Shown here: positions 1 to 9,456 of the stretch, in pieces
Layout of the letters: the number at the start of each line of letters is the position of its first letter
How positions within the stretch are numbered: the stretch's first letter is position 1
Assembly (NCBI RefSeq): GCF_021168455.1
Contig: NZ_JAJOZR010000002.1
Location: 308,255 to 372,254 of the forward strand
Source of the DNA: Ferranicluibacter quercicola
GTDB taxonomy: Bacteria > Pseudomonadota > Alphaproteobacteria > Rhizobiales > Rhizobiaceae
Length of the DNA stretch: 64,000 nucleotides
Direction of reading: 5' to 3'
Position numbers and translations under genes: made by a program
The notes under the pieces: model-generated
The model's database searches: none
What the model was told of the DNA's origin: nothing
The model's input: the letters and a program-made list of their open reading frames with translations, nothing else

Positions 1-861
1 CGGGGAGGGCGAAACACGGATGCCGGCCTGTTCCATGGCGGCGATCTTGTCTTCCGCGCCACCCTTGCCGCCGGAGATCACGGCGCCTGCATGGCCCATA
101 GTGCGGCCGGGCGGTGCGGTGCGGCCGGCGATGAAGCCGACCATCGGCTTCTTGCGGCCGCGCTTGGCTTCGTCCATCAGGAACTGCGCGGCTTCCTCTT
201 CGGCCGAGCCGCCGATCTCGCCGATCATGATGATCGACTTGGTCTCGTCGTCGGCCAGGAACATCTCGAGCACGTCGATGAACTCGGTGCCCTTGACCGG
301 GTCGCCGCCGATGCCGACGGCCGTGGTCTGGCCGAGGCCTTCGTTGGTCGTCTGGAACACGGCTTCATAGGTGAGCGTGCCCGAGCGCGAGAGGACGCCG
401 ACGGAGCCCTTCTTGAAGATGTTGCCCGGCATGATGCCGATCTTGCACTCGTTCGGCGTCATGACGCCGGGGCAGTTCGGGCCGATCAGGCGGGACTTCG
501 ACGCGTCGAGACGCGCCTTGACCTTGACCATGTCGGCAACCGGAATGCCTTCGGTGATGCAGACGATCAGCGGAATTTCCGCTTCGATCGCCTCGATGAT
601 GGCGGCCGCAGCGCCGGCCGGGGGAACGTAGATGACGGACGCGTCGGCGCCGGTCTGTTCCTTGCCTTCGGCAACCGTCGCGAAGATCGGCAGCGTCTCG
701 CCCTTGGCGCCTTCCCAGGTCTCGCCGCCCTTCTTCGGGTTGATGCCGCCGACCATCTGCGTGCCGTGATAGGCAAGTGCCTGTTCGGTGTGGAACGTGC
801 CGGTCTTGCCCGTCAGACCTTGGACGAGGATCTTGGTGTCTTTATTGATGAGAATGGACAT
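1..861 (-). CDS. sucD: Succinyl-CoA ligase (ADP-forming) subunit alpha, partial at the window edge
   Basis: The alpha subunit of succinyl-CoA synthetase converts succinyl-CoA to succinate with substrate-level phosphorylation in the TCA cycle. The translation begins MSILINKDTKILVQGLTGK, the N-terminal CoA-binding Rossmann domain typical of SucD, and continues through GPNCPGVMTP and SRSGTLTYE to GGKGGAEDK. About 287 codons are present and the family is about 300 long, so only the last dozen or so residues lie beyond base 1. The ATG is at 861, four bases after the stop of the small ORF upstream. It is the last visible gene of a minus-strand mdh-sucC-ORF-sucD operon; in rhizobia the oxoglutarate dehydrogenase genes usually follow. 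Confidence 0.96.
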   Translation of the reverse strand, partial: MSILINKDTKILVQGLTGKTGTFHTEQALAYHGTQMVGGINPKKGGETWEGAKGETLPIFATVAEGKEQTGADASVIYVPPAGAAAAIIEAIEAEIPLIVCITEGIPVADMVKVKARLDASKSRLIGPNCPGVMTPNECKIGIMPGNIFKKGSVGVLSRSGTLTYEAVFQTTNEGLGQTTAVGIGGDPVKGTEFIDVLEMFLADDETKSIIMIGEIGGSAEEEAAQFLMDEAKRGRKKPMVGFIAGRTAPPGRTMGHAGAVISGGKGGAEDKIAAMEQAGIRVSPSP

Positions 862-864
862 GGA

Positions 865-1242
865 TCAGTTTTCCTCTTCCTCGAATTCGAGGGAATCAAA
901 TTCTTCGAAGGCGCCGTTGGACCAGCGGTAACCCTTGCCGGACGTCGACTTTTCGTCGTGATGGCTGTCGAGGTTCTTCGACCAGTGGGTCTGGAACCAG
1001 TCGAACTGCTTGTCGGCCTTCGAGATGCCCAGCTCGCCCTTCCAGACGTACAGCGTGTCGTCCTTCGACTTCAGCTTGAAGAAGGCGACGGCATCGTCGT
1101 CATGCGTGAAATGCGCCCAGCGATCGGCCGCCTCGTCGTCGAGGTCCGGGGTCGTGTCCCAGCAGACGAAGTAGCACAGGTTGATGTCGGTCTCGTTCGG
1201 TCCGAAGGACTGGCGATTGACCGTCTTCTTTGCAGCGCTCAT
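865..1242 (-). CDS. Conserved hypothetical protein between sucC and sucD
   Basis: This encodes a 125-residue soluble protein that I cannot assign to a characterised family. It is rich in aromatic residues (NLCYFVCWDTTPD, DWFQTHW, LYVWKGELG) and ends in an acidic tail, EFDSLEFEEEEN. There is no signal peptide or membrane segment. I chose the ATG at 1242, four bases after the sucC stop; an in-frame GTG at 1254 would overlap sucC. Its stop sits three bases before the sucD start, so it must be translated on the same message as both subunits of succinyl-CoA ligase. That position suggests a role tied to the enzyme or to TCA flux, but this is inference from context only. Confidence 0.8.
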   Translation of the reverse strand: MSAAKKTVNRQSFGPNETDINLCYFVCWDTTPDLDDEAADRWAHFTHDDDAVAFFKLKSKDDTLYVWKGELGISKADKQFDWFQTHWSKNLDSHHDEKSTSGKGYRWSNGAFEEFDSLEFEEEEN

Positions 1243-1246
1243 CGGA

Positions 1247-2443
<1,197 letters not shown>

Positions 2444-2474
2444 GGGGAAACTTCCTGTCTGATGTCGGGAAAGA

Positions 2475-3437
2475 TTACTTCAGGCTCGGAGCGATGCCGA
2501 CGCAAGCTTCGCAGAGGCCGGCAACGGCAGCCACGGACTTGTCGAAGGCTTCCTGTTCGGCCTTGGTAAACTCGACTTCGATGATGCGCTCGATGCCACC
2601 GGCACCGATGATGGTGGGAACGCCGACATACATGTCGTTGACGCCGTACTGGCCCGAGAGATAGGCCGCGCAGGGCAGGACGCGCTTCTTGTCCTTGAGG
2701 TAGGATTCGGCCATCTCGATGGCCGAGGCGGCCGGTGCGTAATAGGCCGAGCCGGTCTTGAGCAGGCCGACGATCTCCGCGCCGCCGTCACGGGTGCGCT
2801 GGATGATCTCTTCGAGACGCTCCTTGGTGACCCAGCCCATCTTCACGAGGTCCGTCAGCGGGATGCCGCCGACCGTGGAGTAGCGGGCGAGCGGAACCAT
2901 CGTATCGCCGTGGCCGCCGAGAACGAAGGCGGTGACGTCCTGAACGGAGACGTTGAATTCCTGGGAGAGGAACAGGCGGAAGCGCGAGCTATCCAGCACG
3001 CCGGCCATGCCGACGACCATGTTCCGGGGCAGGCCCGAGAACTTCTGCAGCGCCCAGACCATGGCGTCGAGCGGGTTGGTGATGCAGATGACGAAGGCGT
3101 TGGGGGCGTATTTCTTGATGCCGGCGCCGACCTGTTCCATGACCTTGAGGTTGATGCCGAGCAGGTCGTCGCGGCTCATGCCGGGCTTGCGGGCAACGCC
3201 GGCGGTGACGATGCAGACGTCCGCGCCCTCGATCGCTGCATAGTCGCTGGCGCCGGTCAGGTTGGCATTGAAGCCTTCCACCGGCGAGGACTGCGCGATG
3301 TCGAGGCCCTTGCCCTGGGGCACGCCGTCGGCGATGTCGAAGAGAACGATGTCGCCCAGTTCCTTGAGGCCGGCCAAATGTGCCAGCGTGCCGCCAATCA
3401 TTCCGGAACCGATAAGTGCGATCTTGTTGCGCGCCAT
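2475..3437 (-). CDS. mdh: Malate dehydrogenase
   Basis: NAD-dependent malate dehydrogenase oxidises malate to oxaloacetate in the TCA cycle. The product is 320 residues, the usual length for the LDH-like MDH of alphaproteobacteria. The NAD fold GSGMIGGTLAHL is at residues 11-22, Asp34 suits NAD over NADP, the substrate-binding arginines are in ARKPGMSRDDL (residues 82-92), and the catalytic His176 is in LGGHGD. The open frame extends 39 codons further upstream, but the ATG at 3437 begins MARNKIALIG, matches the family, and is preceded by AGGAAGC. It is the first gene of the mdh-sucC-ORF-sucD operon. Confidence 0.97.
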   Translation of the reverse strand: MARNKIALIGSGMIGGTLAHLAGLKELGDIVLFDIADGVPQGKGLDIAQSSPVEGFNANLTGASDYAAIEGADVCIVTAGVARKPGMSRDDLLGINLKVMEQVGAGIKKYAPNAFVICITNPLDAMVWALQKFSGLPRNMVVGMAGVLDSSRFRLFLSQEFNVSVQDVTAFVLGGHGDTMVPLARYSTVGGIPLTDLVKMGWVTKERLEEIIQRTRDGGAEIVGLLKTGSAYYAPAASAIEMAESYLKDKKRVLPCAAYLSGQYGVNDMYVGVPTIIGAGGIERIIEVEFTKAEQEAFDKSVAAVAGLCEACVGIAPSLK

Positions 3438-3602
3438 GAAAGTGCTTCCTTTGAGATCAAATCTGGCAAGGTCTGCAGCGACACGTCTCCGCTTTTCCGG
3501 GCGGCACCCAACCTCACGGGCGAAAGCACTAGTCGTCTCCTCAAAAAATATCAACCGATACTTTTGGAGTGAGTTTTTTCAATCGTTTAGATCAATATTT
3601 TC

Positions 3603-3616
3603 TTACGTAAACGTAA
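3603..3616. promoter_or_regulatory. Perfect inverted repeat upstream of mdh (candidate operator)
   Basis: TTACGT-AA-ACGTAA is a perfect 14-base palindrome about 165 bases upstream of the mdh start and just past the zapE stop, in a clearly AT-rich stretch (3540-3620). The two-base spacer is too short for a transcript hairpin, so a protein-binding site is the better reading. The regulator is not identifiable. Confidence 0.3.
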
Positions 3617-3625
3617 AAAATCCGG

Positions 3626-4780
3626 TCACGAATTCTTCGCATTTGCAGCATGCGCGCCGGCATATTCGCTGCTTTGCAGTTCGATGAGCCGGGAAACCGT
3701 GCGGTCGAACTCGAAGCCTTCCGTGCCGCGTTTCACGGTCAAAAGGTTTTCCGGGCGGGCGGCGGCGGATGCGAACAGGCGCGCACCCTGGTCGTAGATC
3801 GTGTCCACCAGCATGATGAACCGCTTGGTTTCGTTTCGCCGCTCGGGGTCGAGCAGCGGAATGTCGTCGATGAAGATGACACGGTAATGCGACAGGATAA
3901 TGAGGTAGTCGGTCGCGCCGAGCGGGCGGGCGCAAAGATCGGCAAAGGAAAAGCGCGCGCAGTCTCCGGCTGCTGATGGAACATGGATGGTGCGGCCCTT
4001 GAAGGTGAGATCGGCGGGCGCGGGCACGAGGCCCGCCGTTGCCGTCGCCCAGGAGGTGTCGAGTGCCTGACGGGCGGCATCGTCGAGCGGGGAGGACCAG
4101 ACGGGCAGGCCGCTGGTCTTTTCCAGGCGATAATCCGTCTGCGTGTCGAGCGGCACGACATCGGCATGGGCGCGCAGGAGATCGACGAAGGGCAGGAAGA
4201 GCGCGCGGTTGAGGCCGTCGCGATAGAGATCGCCCGGCTCCACATTGGAGGTGGCGACGAGGACGCAGCCGCGCTTGAAGAGTTCGCCGAACAGGCGCGA
4301 CAGGATCATCGCATCGGCGATGTCGGTGACCGAGAACTCGTCGAAGCAGAGGAGACGGGCTTCCGCATAGATATCGGCAGCGACGGGCGGCATCGGGTCC
4401 GCGTCCTTCGTCTCGCCGTTCTTCAGTTTCTGCCGGTGCTTGAAGATGCGATCCTGCACCTCGGCCATGAATTCGTGGAAATGCGCGCGCCGTTTGCGCT
4501 CGATCGGTACGGTCTCGAAGAACAGATCCATGAGCATGGTCTTGCCGCGCCCGACGCCGCCATAGAGGTAGAGACCCTTGATCGGCGGGCGCTGGTCTCG
4601 CTTCGAGGCGAAGAGCCAGCCGAGCGCGTTCGACTTGCGGTTGGCGCGACTGGCGGCCAGATCGGTGGACAGGCGGTCGAGGCGGGCGGCAATGGCGAGC
4701 TGGTCCGGATCGCGGCGCATGGCGCCGCTGGCGATCCGGGCCTCGAGACGTCTGGAGATGGTGTTCTCGGCGTTTGGCAC
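3626..4780 (-). CDS. zapE: Cell division protein ZapE (AFG1-like ATPase)
   Basis: ZapE is a P-loop ATPase of the AFG1 family. In E. coli it acts at the constricting Z-ring, and in mitochondria the family handles inner-membrane protein quality. The 384-residue product has the Walker A motif GGVGRGKT at residues 74-81, Walker B LLCFDEF followed by SVTDIADAM, and the arginine-rich AFG1 segments ATSNVEP and PFVDLLRAH. The start is a GTG at 4780 with AGGAAGG upstream. It lies upstream of mdh on the same strand but is separated from it by about 190 bases, so it is probably an independent unit. Confidence 0.92.
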   Translation of the reverse strand: MPNAENTISRRLEARIASGAMRRDPDQLAIAARLDRLSTDLAASRANRKSNALGWLFASKRDQRPPIKGLYLYGGVGRGKTMLMDLFFETVPIERKRRAHFHEFMAEVQDRIFKHRQKLKNGETKDADPMPPVAADIYAEARLLCFDEFSVTDIADAMILSRLFGELFKRGCVLVATSNVEPGDLYRDGLNRALFLPFVDLLRAHADVVPLDTQTDYRLEKTSGLPVWSSPLDDAARQALDTSWATATAGLVPAPADLTFKGRTIHVPSAAGDCARFSFADLCARPLGATDYLIILSHYRVIFIDDIPLLDPERRNETKRFIMLVDTIYDQGARLFASAAARPENLLTVKRGTEGFEFDRTVSRLIELQSSEYAGAHAANAKNS

Positions 4781-4801
4781 GCGCAGCCTTCCTGGCCGTC
4801 A

Positions 4802-4826
4802 GAAGAAAGCCCGGTGTGAGCCGGGC
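4802..4826 (-). terminator. Rho-independent terminator downstream of the omp19-like gene
   Basis: Read on the minus strand, a six-base-pair GC stem (GCCCGG/CCGGGC, loop of six) is followed by TTTCTTCT. It lies about 32 bases after the stop of the lipoprotein gene and before the zapE start, so it should end that single-gene transcript. Confidence 0.65.
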
Positions 4827-4857
4827 GCTGGAGATCTCGGCGTCGACCGCTCGGGGA

Positions 4858-5406
4858 TCAGCGGCTCAGGCTGACGGGCTGGCCGCCATTGGTCTGGCCA
4901 TCGTAGCGGGAATCGGCCGTCTTGTAGAGGCGGGCGAGCGCGTTGCCGCTGCGGTCCTTGAGGACGACCTGCTTGCCGGCCACTTCCCAGGAACCCATCT
5001 GCGTCAGCTCGCCGGCGCAACCGCGCGTGCCGCCGCGCGAGCCGGAGCCGAGATTGGTCAATGTCAGGAACATATCGCAGGAGCTGCCGCCATTCGCGAC
5101 GCGCCAGTTGCCGACCATGGATTCCTTGGTGACGTCGAGCGAGGCTGCGGGTGCGGCCGGAGCGCCGGGGGGGACCTGCGCGCCACCGAGTGCGGCCGTC
5201 TGGTTGACGGGTGCGGCCGGAAACTGGGAGGTGTCGCCGCTCGTCGGCGGCGGCAGCGCGCCGCCGGACACGGAGGGAACGGGCTGCGCCTGCAGGGGGG
5301 CAGGCCCGCCCATGTCACGCTGGTCGAAAGCGCCCACTGACGTGCGCTGGCATCCCGAAAGGGCCAGCACCGCCGCCAGACCCGCCGCAACATGATATGC
5401 CCGCAT
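4858..5406 (-). CDS. Outer membrane lipoprotein, Omp19-like with AprI/Inh domain
   Basis: This predicted lipoprotein has 182 residues. The N-terminus MRAYHVAAGLAAVLALSGC is a type II signal peptide with lipobox LSGC (Cys19), followed by a Pro/Ala-rich linker to about residue 90. The C-terminal domain resembles the AprI/Inh protease-inhibitor fold: WRVANGGSSCDMF, a second Cys in TRGCAGEL, and the ending YDGQTNGGQPVSLSR. From memory this closely matches the end of Brucella Omp19, which inhibits host proteases. The ATG at 5406 has GGGAG upstream; the frame extends 8 codons further but that would bury the signal peptide. The gene stands alone and is followed by a terminator. Family assignment is firm; inhibitor activity in this organism is inference. 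Confidence 0.85.
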   Translation of the reverse strand: MRAYHVAAGLAAVLALSGCQRTSVGAFDQRDMGGPAPLQAQPVPSVSGGALPPPTSGDTSQFPAAPVNQTAALGGAQVPPGAPAAPAASLDVTKESMVGNWRVANGGSSCDMFLTLTNLGSGSRGGTRGCAGELTQMGSWEVAGKQVVLKDRSGNALARLYKTADSRYDGQTNGGQPVSLSR

Positions 5407-5566
5407 TTCGAACTCCCGGTCGTCTCGCATGAAAAATGAACGTTCGAGACAGATATAGGCCGGATTAAGGTTAATCGACCTTTAAGACTGCCGAAAAACG
5501 TCCTTTCCTACAGCCCTGTGGCGGTGAAGAAACGCGGTTCCACGTTTCCTCTCGTAAAATGTCCGG

Positions 5567-6346
5567 TCAGACGCGGCGTTCGACCATCATCTTCTTGATC
5601 TCGCCGATCGCCTTGGCCGGGTTGAGGCCCTTGGGACAGGTCTGCGCGCAGTTCATGATGGTGTGGCAGCGATAGAGGCGGAAGGGGTCTTCCAGATTGT
5701 CCAGACGCTCGCCCTTGGCCTCGTCGCGGCTGTCGATCAGCCAGCGATAGGCCTGAAGCAGGACGGCCGGGCCGAGATAGCGATCGCCGTTCCACCAGTA
5801 GCTCGGGCAGGATGCCGAGCAGCAGGCACACAGGATGCATTCGTAGAGACCGTCGAGCTTGGCGCGATCGTCATGGCTCTGCTTCCACTCCTTGGCGGGC
5901 GCGGGCGACACCGTCTTCAGCCAGGGCTCGATCGAGCGGTGCTGGGCATAGAAGTTGGTGAGGTCAGGCACGAGGTCCTTGACGACCGGCATGTGCGGCA
6001 GGGGATAGACCTTGACCGCCCCCTTCACGTCGTCCATGCCCTTGGTGCAGGCCAGCGTGTTGGTGCCGTCGATGTTCATGGCGCAGGATCCGCAGATCCC
6101 CTCGCGACAGGAGCGGCGCAGCGTCAGCGTCGGGTCGATGTTGTTCTTGATGTAGAGCAGGGCATCCAGCACCATCGGGCCGCAATCGTCGACATCGATG
6201 AAGAAGGTGTCGATCGACGGGTTCTTGCCGTCGTCGGGGCTCCAGCGATAGACACGGAATTCGCGGGTGTTCGTGGCGCCGGCGGGCTTCGGCCACACCT
6301 TGCCCTCGGTCATCTGCGAGTTCTTGGGAAGTGCAAGTTCAACCAT
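5567..6346 (-). CDS. sdhB: Succinate dehydrogenase iron-sulfur subunit
   Basis: SdhB transfers electrons from the flavoprotein to the membrane quinone site in complex II. The 259-residue product has the 2Fe-2S ligands in CREGICGSCAMNIDG, the 4Fe-4S ligands in CILCACCSASCP and the 3Fe-4S ligands in CHTIMNCAQTCPKG. The ATG at 6346 begins MVELALPKNSQM and overlaps the end of the DUF3052 gene by eight bases, so the two are translationally linked. It is the last gene of sdhC-sdhD-sdhA-DUF3052-sdhB. Confidence 0.97.
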   Translation of the reverse strand: MVELALPKNSQMTEGKVWPKPAGATNTREFRVYRWSPDDGKNPSIDTFFIDVDDCGPMVLDALLYIKNNIDPTLTLRRSCREGICGSCAMNIDGTNTLACTKGMDDVKGAVKVYPLPHMPVVKDLVPDLTNFYAQHRSIEPWLKTVSPAPAKEWKQSHDDRAKLDGLYECILCACCSASCPSYWWNGDRYLGPAVLLQAYRWLIDSRDEAKGERLDNLEDPFRLYRCHTIMNCAQTCPKGLNPAKAIGEIKKMMVERRV

Positions 6347-6803
6347 GTGACCCGTCCGTTCTTTCCTTGCGCCGATCCTTGCGAATGACCAGCTTGAGCC
6401 CCGACCAGATCGCATCTATCGCGGCAACCTTGACATCCACCAGATCGAGACCGAGAGCCGCTGCGCGCACGACATCCTCGGTCACGTCCGTTCTAACCTT
6501 CGAAGCTTTCTTCGGCCATGAGATCCAGATCATGCCATCCGGCGTGATCCGGTCCTGTAGCCCGGAAAGCTCGTTCTCGATCTCCGCCCTCGCGATCGTG
6601 AAGGCATGGATCGCATCGTAAACTTTTTCCGTCTCCCGGATCGCTTCCCAGGAGGGAAGCCGGTCGCAGGCGGCAAAGTCAACCGAAGCCGACAACGCCG
6701 CCAGGCTTTCCGGCAGCGCGATGAACGCCGCCGTCATTCCGGGTTTGAAACCCAGCTTCCTTGGAAGCGGCGTGCCGGAATATCCCGCCTGCGCCGCCGC
6801 CAT
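6339..6803 (-). CDS. DUF3052 family protein within the sdh operon
   Basis: The 154-residue product resembles the DUF3052 family: TPLPRKLGFKPGM near the N-terminus, a central acidic helix, DGMIWISWPKKASK, then TEDVVRAAALGLDLVDVKV and WSGLKLVIRK. The family has no established function. It is inserted between sdhA and sdhB: it starts two bases after the sdhA stop and overlaps the sdhB start by eight bases. Position implies co-expression with complex II, but nothing in the sequence shows an assembly or regulatory role. Confidence 0.82.
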   Translation of the reverse strand: MAAAQAGYSGTPLPRKLGFKPGMTAAFIALPESLAALSASVDFAACDRLPSWEAIRETEKVYDAIHAFTIARAEIENELSGLQDRITPDGMIWISWPKKASKVRTDVTEDVVRAAALGLDLVDVKVAAIDAIWSGLKLVIRKDRRKERTDGSHG

Positions 6804-6805
6804 CG

Positions 6806-8668
6806 TCAGTAAACGCGGGCTTTGGGCTCGATCTTGTAGGGATCGATGCCGCCTGCGAGCAATTCGGTGTGAACCGGGCGATAGTCGAGCTTGACGTCGC
6901 CGGCCTCGTTGACCCAGGCCAGCGTGTGCTTGCGCCAGTTCACGTCGTCACGACCGGCGAACGGGCCGGAGGTGTAGTCCTCGCGTGCGTGGCTGCCGCG
7001 GCTCTCCTTGCGGGCTTCCGCGCCGACGACCGTGGTGATGGCGTTGGCCATCAGGTTTTCGAGTTCCAGCGTTTCCACGAGGTCCGAGTTCCAGATCATC
7101 GAGCGGTCGGTGACCTTGATGTCGGACATCTCCGACCAGATGGCGCTCATGCGCTTGCAGCCGTTTTCGAGCGATTCCTGCGTGCGGAACACGGCGGCGT
7201 CTTCCTGCATCGTGCGCTGCATCTTTTCGCGCAGAACCGAGGTCGGCGTTCCCCCGCTGGCGTAGCGCAGTCTGTCGAGACGGCCGACGATCTTGTCGCA
7301 GGCGGCCGTGTTCAGCGCCGGGATCGGGCTTGCGCGGTCGATGACCTCGCCGGCGCGGATGGCGGCGGCGCGGCCGAAGACCACGAGGTCGATCAGCGAG
7401 TTGGAGCCCAGGCGGTTCGCGCCGTGCACCGAGGCGCAGCCGGCTTCGCCGACGGCCATCAGGCCGGGTATGATGCGCTCCGGGTTCTCGCTGTCGGCAT
7501 TCAGGACCTCGCCCCAGTAATTGGTGGGGATACCGCCCATGTTGTAGTGCACCGTCGGCAGGACCGGGATCGGCTCGCGCGTCACATCGACGCCGGCGAA
7601 GATCTTGGCGCTCTCGGAAATGCCCGGCAGGCGCTCGTTGAGAACGGCGGGATCGAGATGGTCGAGATGGAGGAAGATATGGTCCTTCGCCTTGCCGACG
7701 CCGCGGCCTTCGCGGATTTCGAGCGTCATGCAGCGCGAGACGACGTCGCGCGAAGCAAGGTCCTTGGCGGACGGTGCATAGCGCTCCATGAAGCGCTCGC
7801 CTTCGGAATTGACGAGATAGCCACCTTCGCCGCGCGCACCTTCGGTGATGAGGCAGCCGGCACCGTAGATGCCGGTCGGGTGGAACTGGACGAACTCCAT
7901 GTCCTGCAGCGGCAGGCCGGCGCGCGCGATCATGCCGCCGCCATCGCCCGTGCAGGTATGGGCCGAGGTGGCCGAGAAGTAAGCGCGGCCGTAGCCGCCG
8001 GTCGCGAGCACCACCATCTTGGCCGAGAAGCGGTGGATCGTGCCGTCATCCAGGCACCAGGCGACGACGCCGGTGCAGCGGCTTCCGTCATCCGACATGA
8101 TCAGGTCGAGCGCGAAATACTCGATGAAGAACTCGGCATTGTGCTTCAGCGACTGGCCGTAGAGCGTGTGCAGGATGGCGTGGCCGGTCCGGTCGGCCGC
8201 GGCACAGGTGCGCTGCACCGGCGGTCCTTCGCCGTAGTTCTGCATATGGCCGCCGAAGGGGCGCTGGTAGATCTTGCCCTCGGCATTGCGCGAGAAGGGC
8301 ACGCCGTAGTGCTCGAGCTCATAGACCGCCTTCGGCGCTTCCATGGCGAGATACTGCATGGCATCGACGTCGCCGAGCCAGTCGGAGCCCTTGACGGTGT
8401 CGTAGAGGTGCCACTGCCAGCTGTCCGGCGTCATGTTCTGCAGCGAGGCGGCGATGCCGCCCTGGGCTGCGACCGTGTGCGACCGCGTCGGGAAGACCTT
8501 GGTGATGCAGGCCGTCTTGAAACCCTGCTCGGCCATGCCGAGCGTGGCGCGCAATCCGGCGCCGCCGGCACCCACGACGATGACGTCGTAGGAATGGTCG
8601 ACATACTGGTAGGCCTTGCCGCTGATGGAAGTCGGGCCGTTGACGGACGGTGCTTCGGTCGATGCCAT
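6806..8668 (-). CDS. sdhA: Succinate dehydrogenase flavoprotein subunit
   Basis: The catalytic FAD subunit of complex II oxidises succinate to fumarate. The 620-residue product has the dinucleotide fold VVGAGGAGLRATLGM near residue 35, the covalent-FAD histidine region TRSHTVAAQGG, the substrate site HPTGIYGAGCLITEGARGEG, and HGANRLGSNSL. The ATG at 8668 starts MASTEAPSVNG; an upstream TTG would only add a few residues. It starts four bases after sdhD and ends two bases before the DUF3052 gene. Confidence 0.98.
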   Translation of the reverse strand: MASTEAPSVNGPTSISGKAYQYVDHSYDVIVVGAGGAGLRATLGMAEQGFKTACITKVFPTRSHTVAAQGGIAASLQNMTPDSWQWHLYDTVKGSDWLGDVDAMQYLAMEAPKAVYELEHYGVPFSRNAEGKIYQRPFGGHMQNYGEGPPVQRTCAAADRTGHAILHTLYGQSLKHNAEFFIEYFALDLIMSDDGSRCTGVVAWCLDDGTIHRFSAKMVVLATGGYGRAYFSATSAHTCTGDGGGMIARAGLPLQDMEFVQFHPTGIYGAGCLITEGARGEGGYLVNSEGERFMERYAPSAKDLASRDVVSRCMTLEIREGRGVGKAKDHIFLHLDHLDPAVLNERLPGISESAKIFAGVDVTREPIPVLPTVHYNMGGIPTNYWGEVLNADSENPERIIPGLMAVGEAGCASVHGANRLGSNSLIDLVVFGRAAAIRAGEVIDRASPIPALNTAACDKIVGRLDRLRYASGGTPTSVLREKMQRTMQEDAAVFRTQESLENGCKRMSAIWSEMSDIKVTDRSMIWNSDLVETLELENLMANAITTVVGAEARKESRGSHAREDYTSGPFAGRDDVNWRKHTLAWVNEAGDVKLDYRPVHTELLAGGIDPYKIEPKARVY

Positions 8669-8672
8669 GGTT

Positions 8673-9053
8673 CTATCCTGCAAAGGCGAGCTTCAGGATG
8701 GCGAAAAGACAGAGCCCGCCAACCGCGATCGCGAAGAATGTATTGAGCATGAGAAGGACGATCTTGATGCCTTCGGCGTGGACGTAGTCCTCGACGATCA
8801 CCTGCATGCCGATCCGCATGTGGGTCAAAGCGGAGATGACGACAAGGGCCATGACCACCGCGACGAACGGATTGGCGAGCGCCGCCACCACATCCGCATG
8901 CGGCGCGCCGGCATAGGTCATGATGAAGACGACGAAGAAGATGAGAAGGGGCACGTTGGCGACGGCCGTCAGGCGCTGGCGCCAGAAATGGTCCGTGCCC
9001 TCCTTGGCCGAACCGAGACCGCGAACCTTGCCGAGTGGTGTGCGCATATCCAT
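8673..9053 (-). CDS. sdhD: Succinate dehydrogenase membrane anchor subunit SdhD
   Basis: SdhD helps bind heme b and ubiquinone in complex II. It is a 126-residue protein with three hydrophobic helices (about residues 30-50, 58-80 and 98-124). The likely heme-ligand histidine lies in ALTHMRIGMQVIVEDY. It lies between sdhC and sdhA in the same operon, ten bases after sdhC. Confidence 0.93.
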   Translation of the reverse strand: MDMRTPLGKVRGLGSAKEGTDHFWRQRLTAVANVPLLIFFVVFIMTYAGAPHADVVAALANPFVAVVMALVVISALTHMRIGMQVIVEDYVHAEGIKIVLLMLNTFFAIAVGGLCLFAILKLAFAG

Positions 9054-9063
9054 GATCGGGCCC

Positions 9064-9456
9064 TCAGCGAACGATGTAGCCGACGATCCAAAGAAGGAGC
9101 GTCACGGTGATGGAGCCGATGGCACTGGCGATGGCGAGCTTGGTGGAGAATTCCTTCTCGTAGCCATAGCCCATATCCCACATGAAGTGGCGCAGGCCGC
9201 CGAACATATGGTGGATCAGCGCCCAGGTGTAACCGAACAGGATGACCTGGCCGATGATGGTGCCGAAGAACCAGCTGGCCCAGTCGTAATAGGCCGGACC
9301 GCTCGCCGCCGCGATCAGCCACCAGGCCACCAGAACCGTGCCGAAGTAGAGCGCAGCACCCGTGATGCGGTGCACGATCGACATGAGCATGGTCGGAATG
9401 AGCTTGTAGATTTGAAGATGCGGCGAAAGCGGCCGGCTTTTGGTGACATTCGTCAT
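9064..9456 (-). CDS. sdhC: Succinate dehydrogenase cytochrome b556 subunit SdhC
   Basis: SdhC is the first membrane anchor of complex II. The 130-residue product starts with the family signature RPLSPHLQIYKL, then SIVHRITGAALYFG, and has three membrane helices. The histidines of IHHMFGGLRHFMWD include the expected heme b ligand. It is the first gene of the minus-strand sdh operon. Confidence 0.95.
   Translation of the reverse strand: MTNVTKSRPLSPHLQIYKLIPTMLMSIVHRITGAALYFGTVLVAWWLIAAASGPAYYDWASWFFGTIIGQVILFGYTWALIHHMFGGLRHFMWDMGYGYEKEFSTKLAIASAIGSITVTLLLWIVGYIVR

Noticed and set aside
5529..5548. Terminator after sdhB
   Set aside because: The stem GAAACG/CGTTTC is only six base pairs with an eight-base loop and has no T-run on the minus strand.
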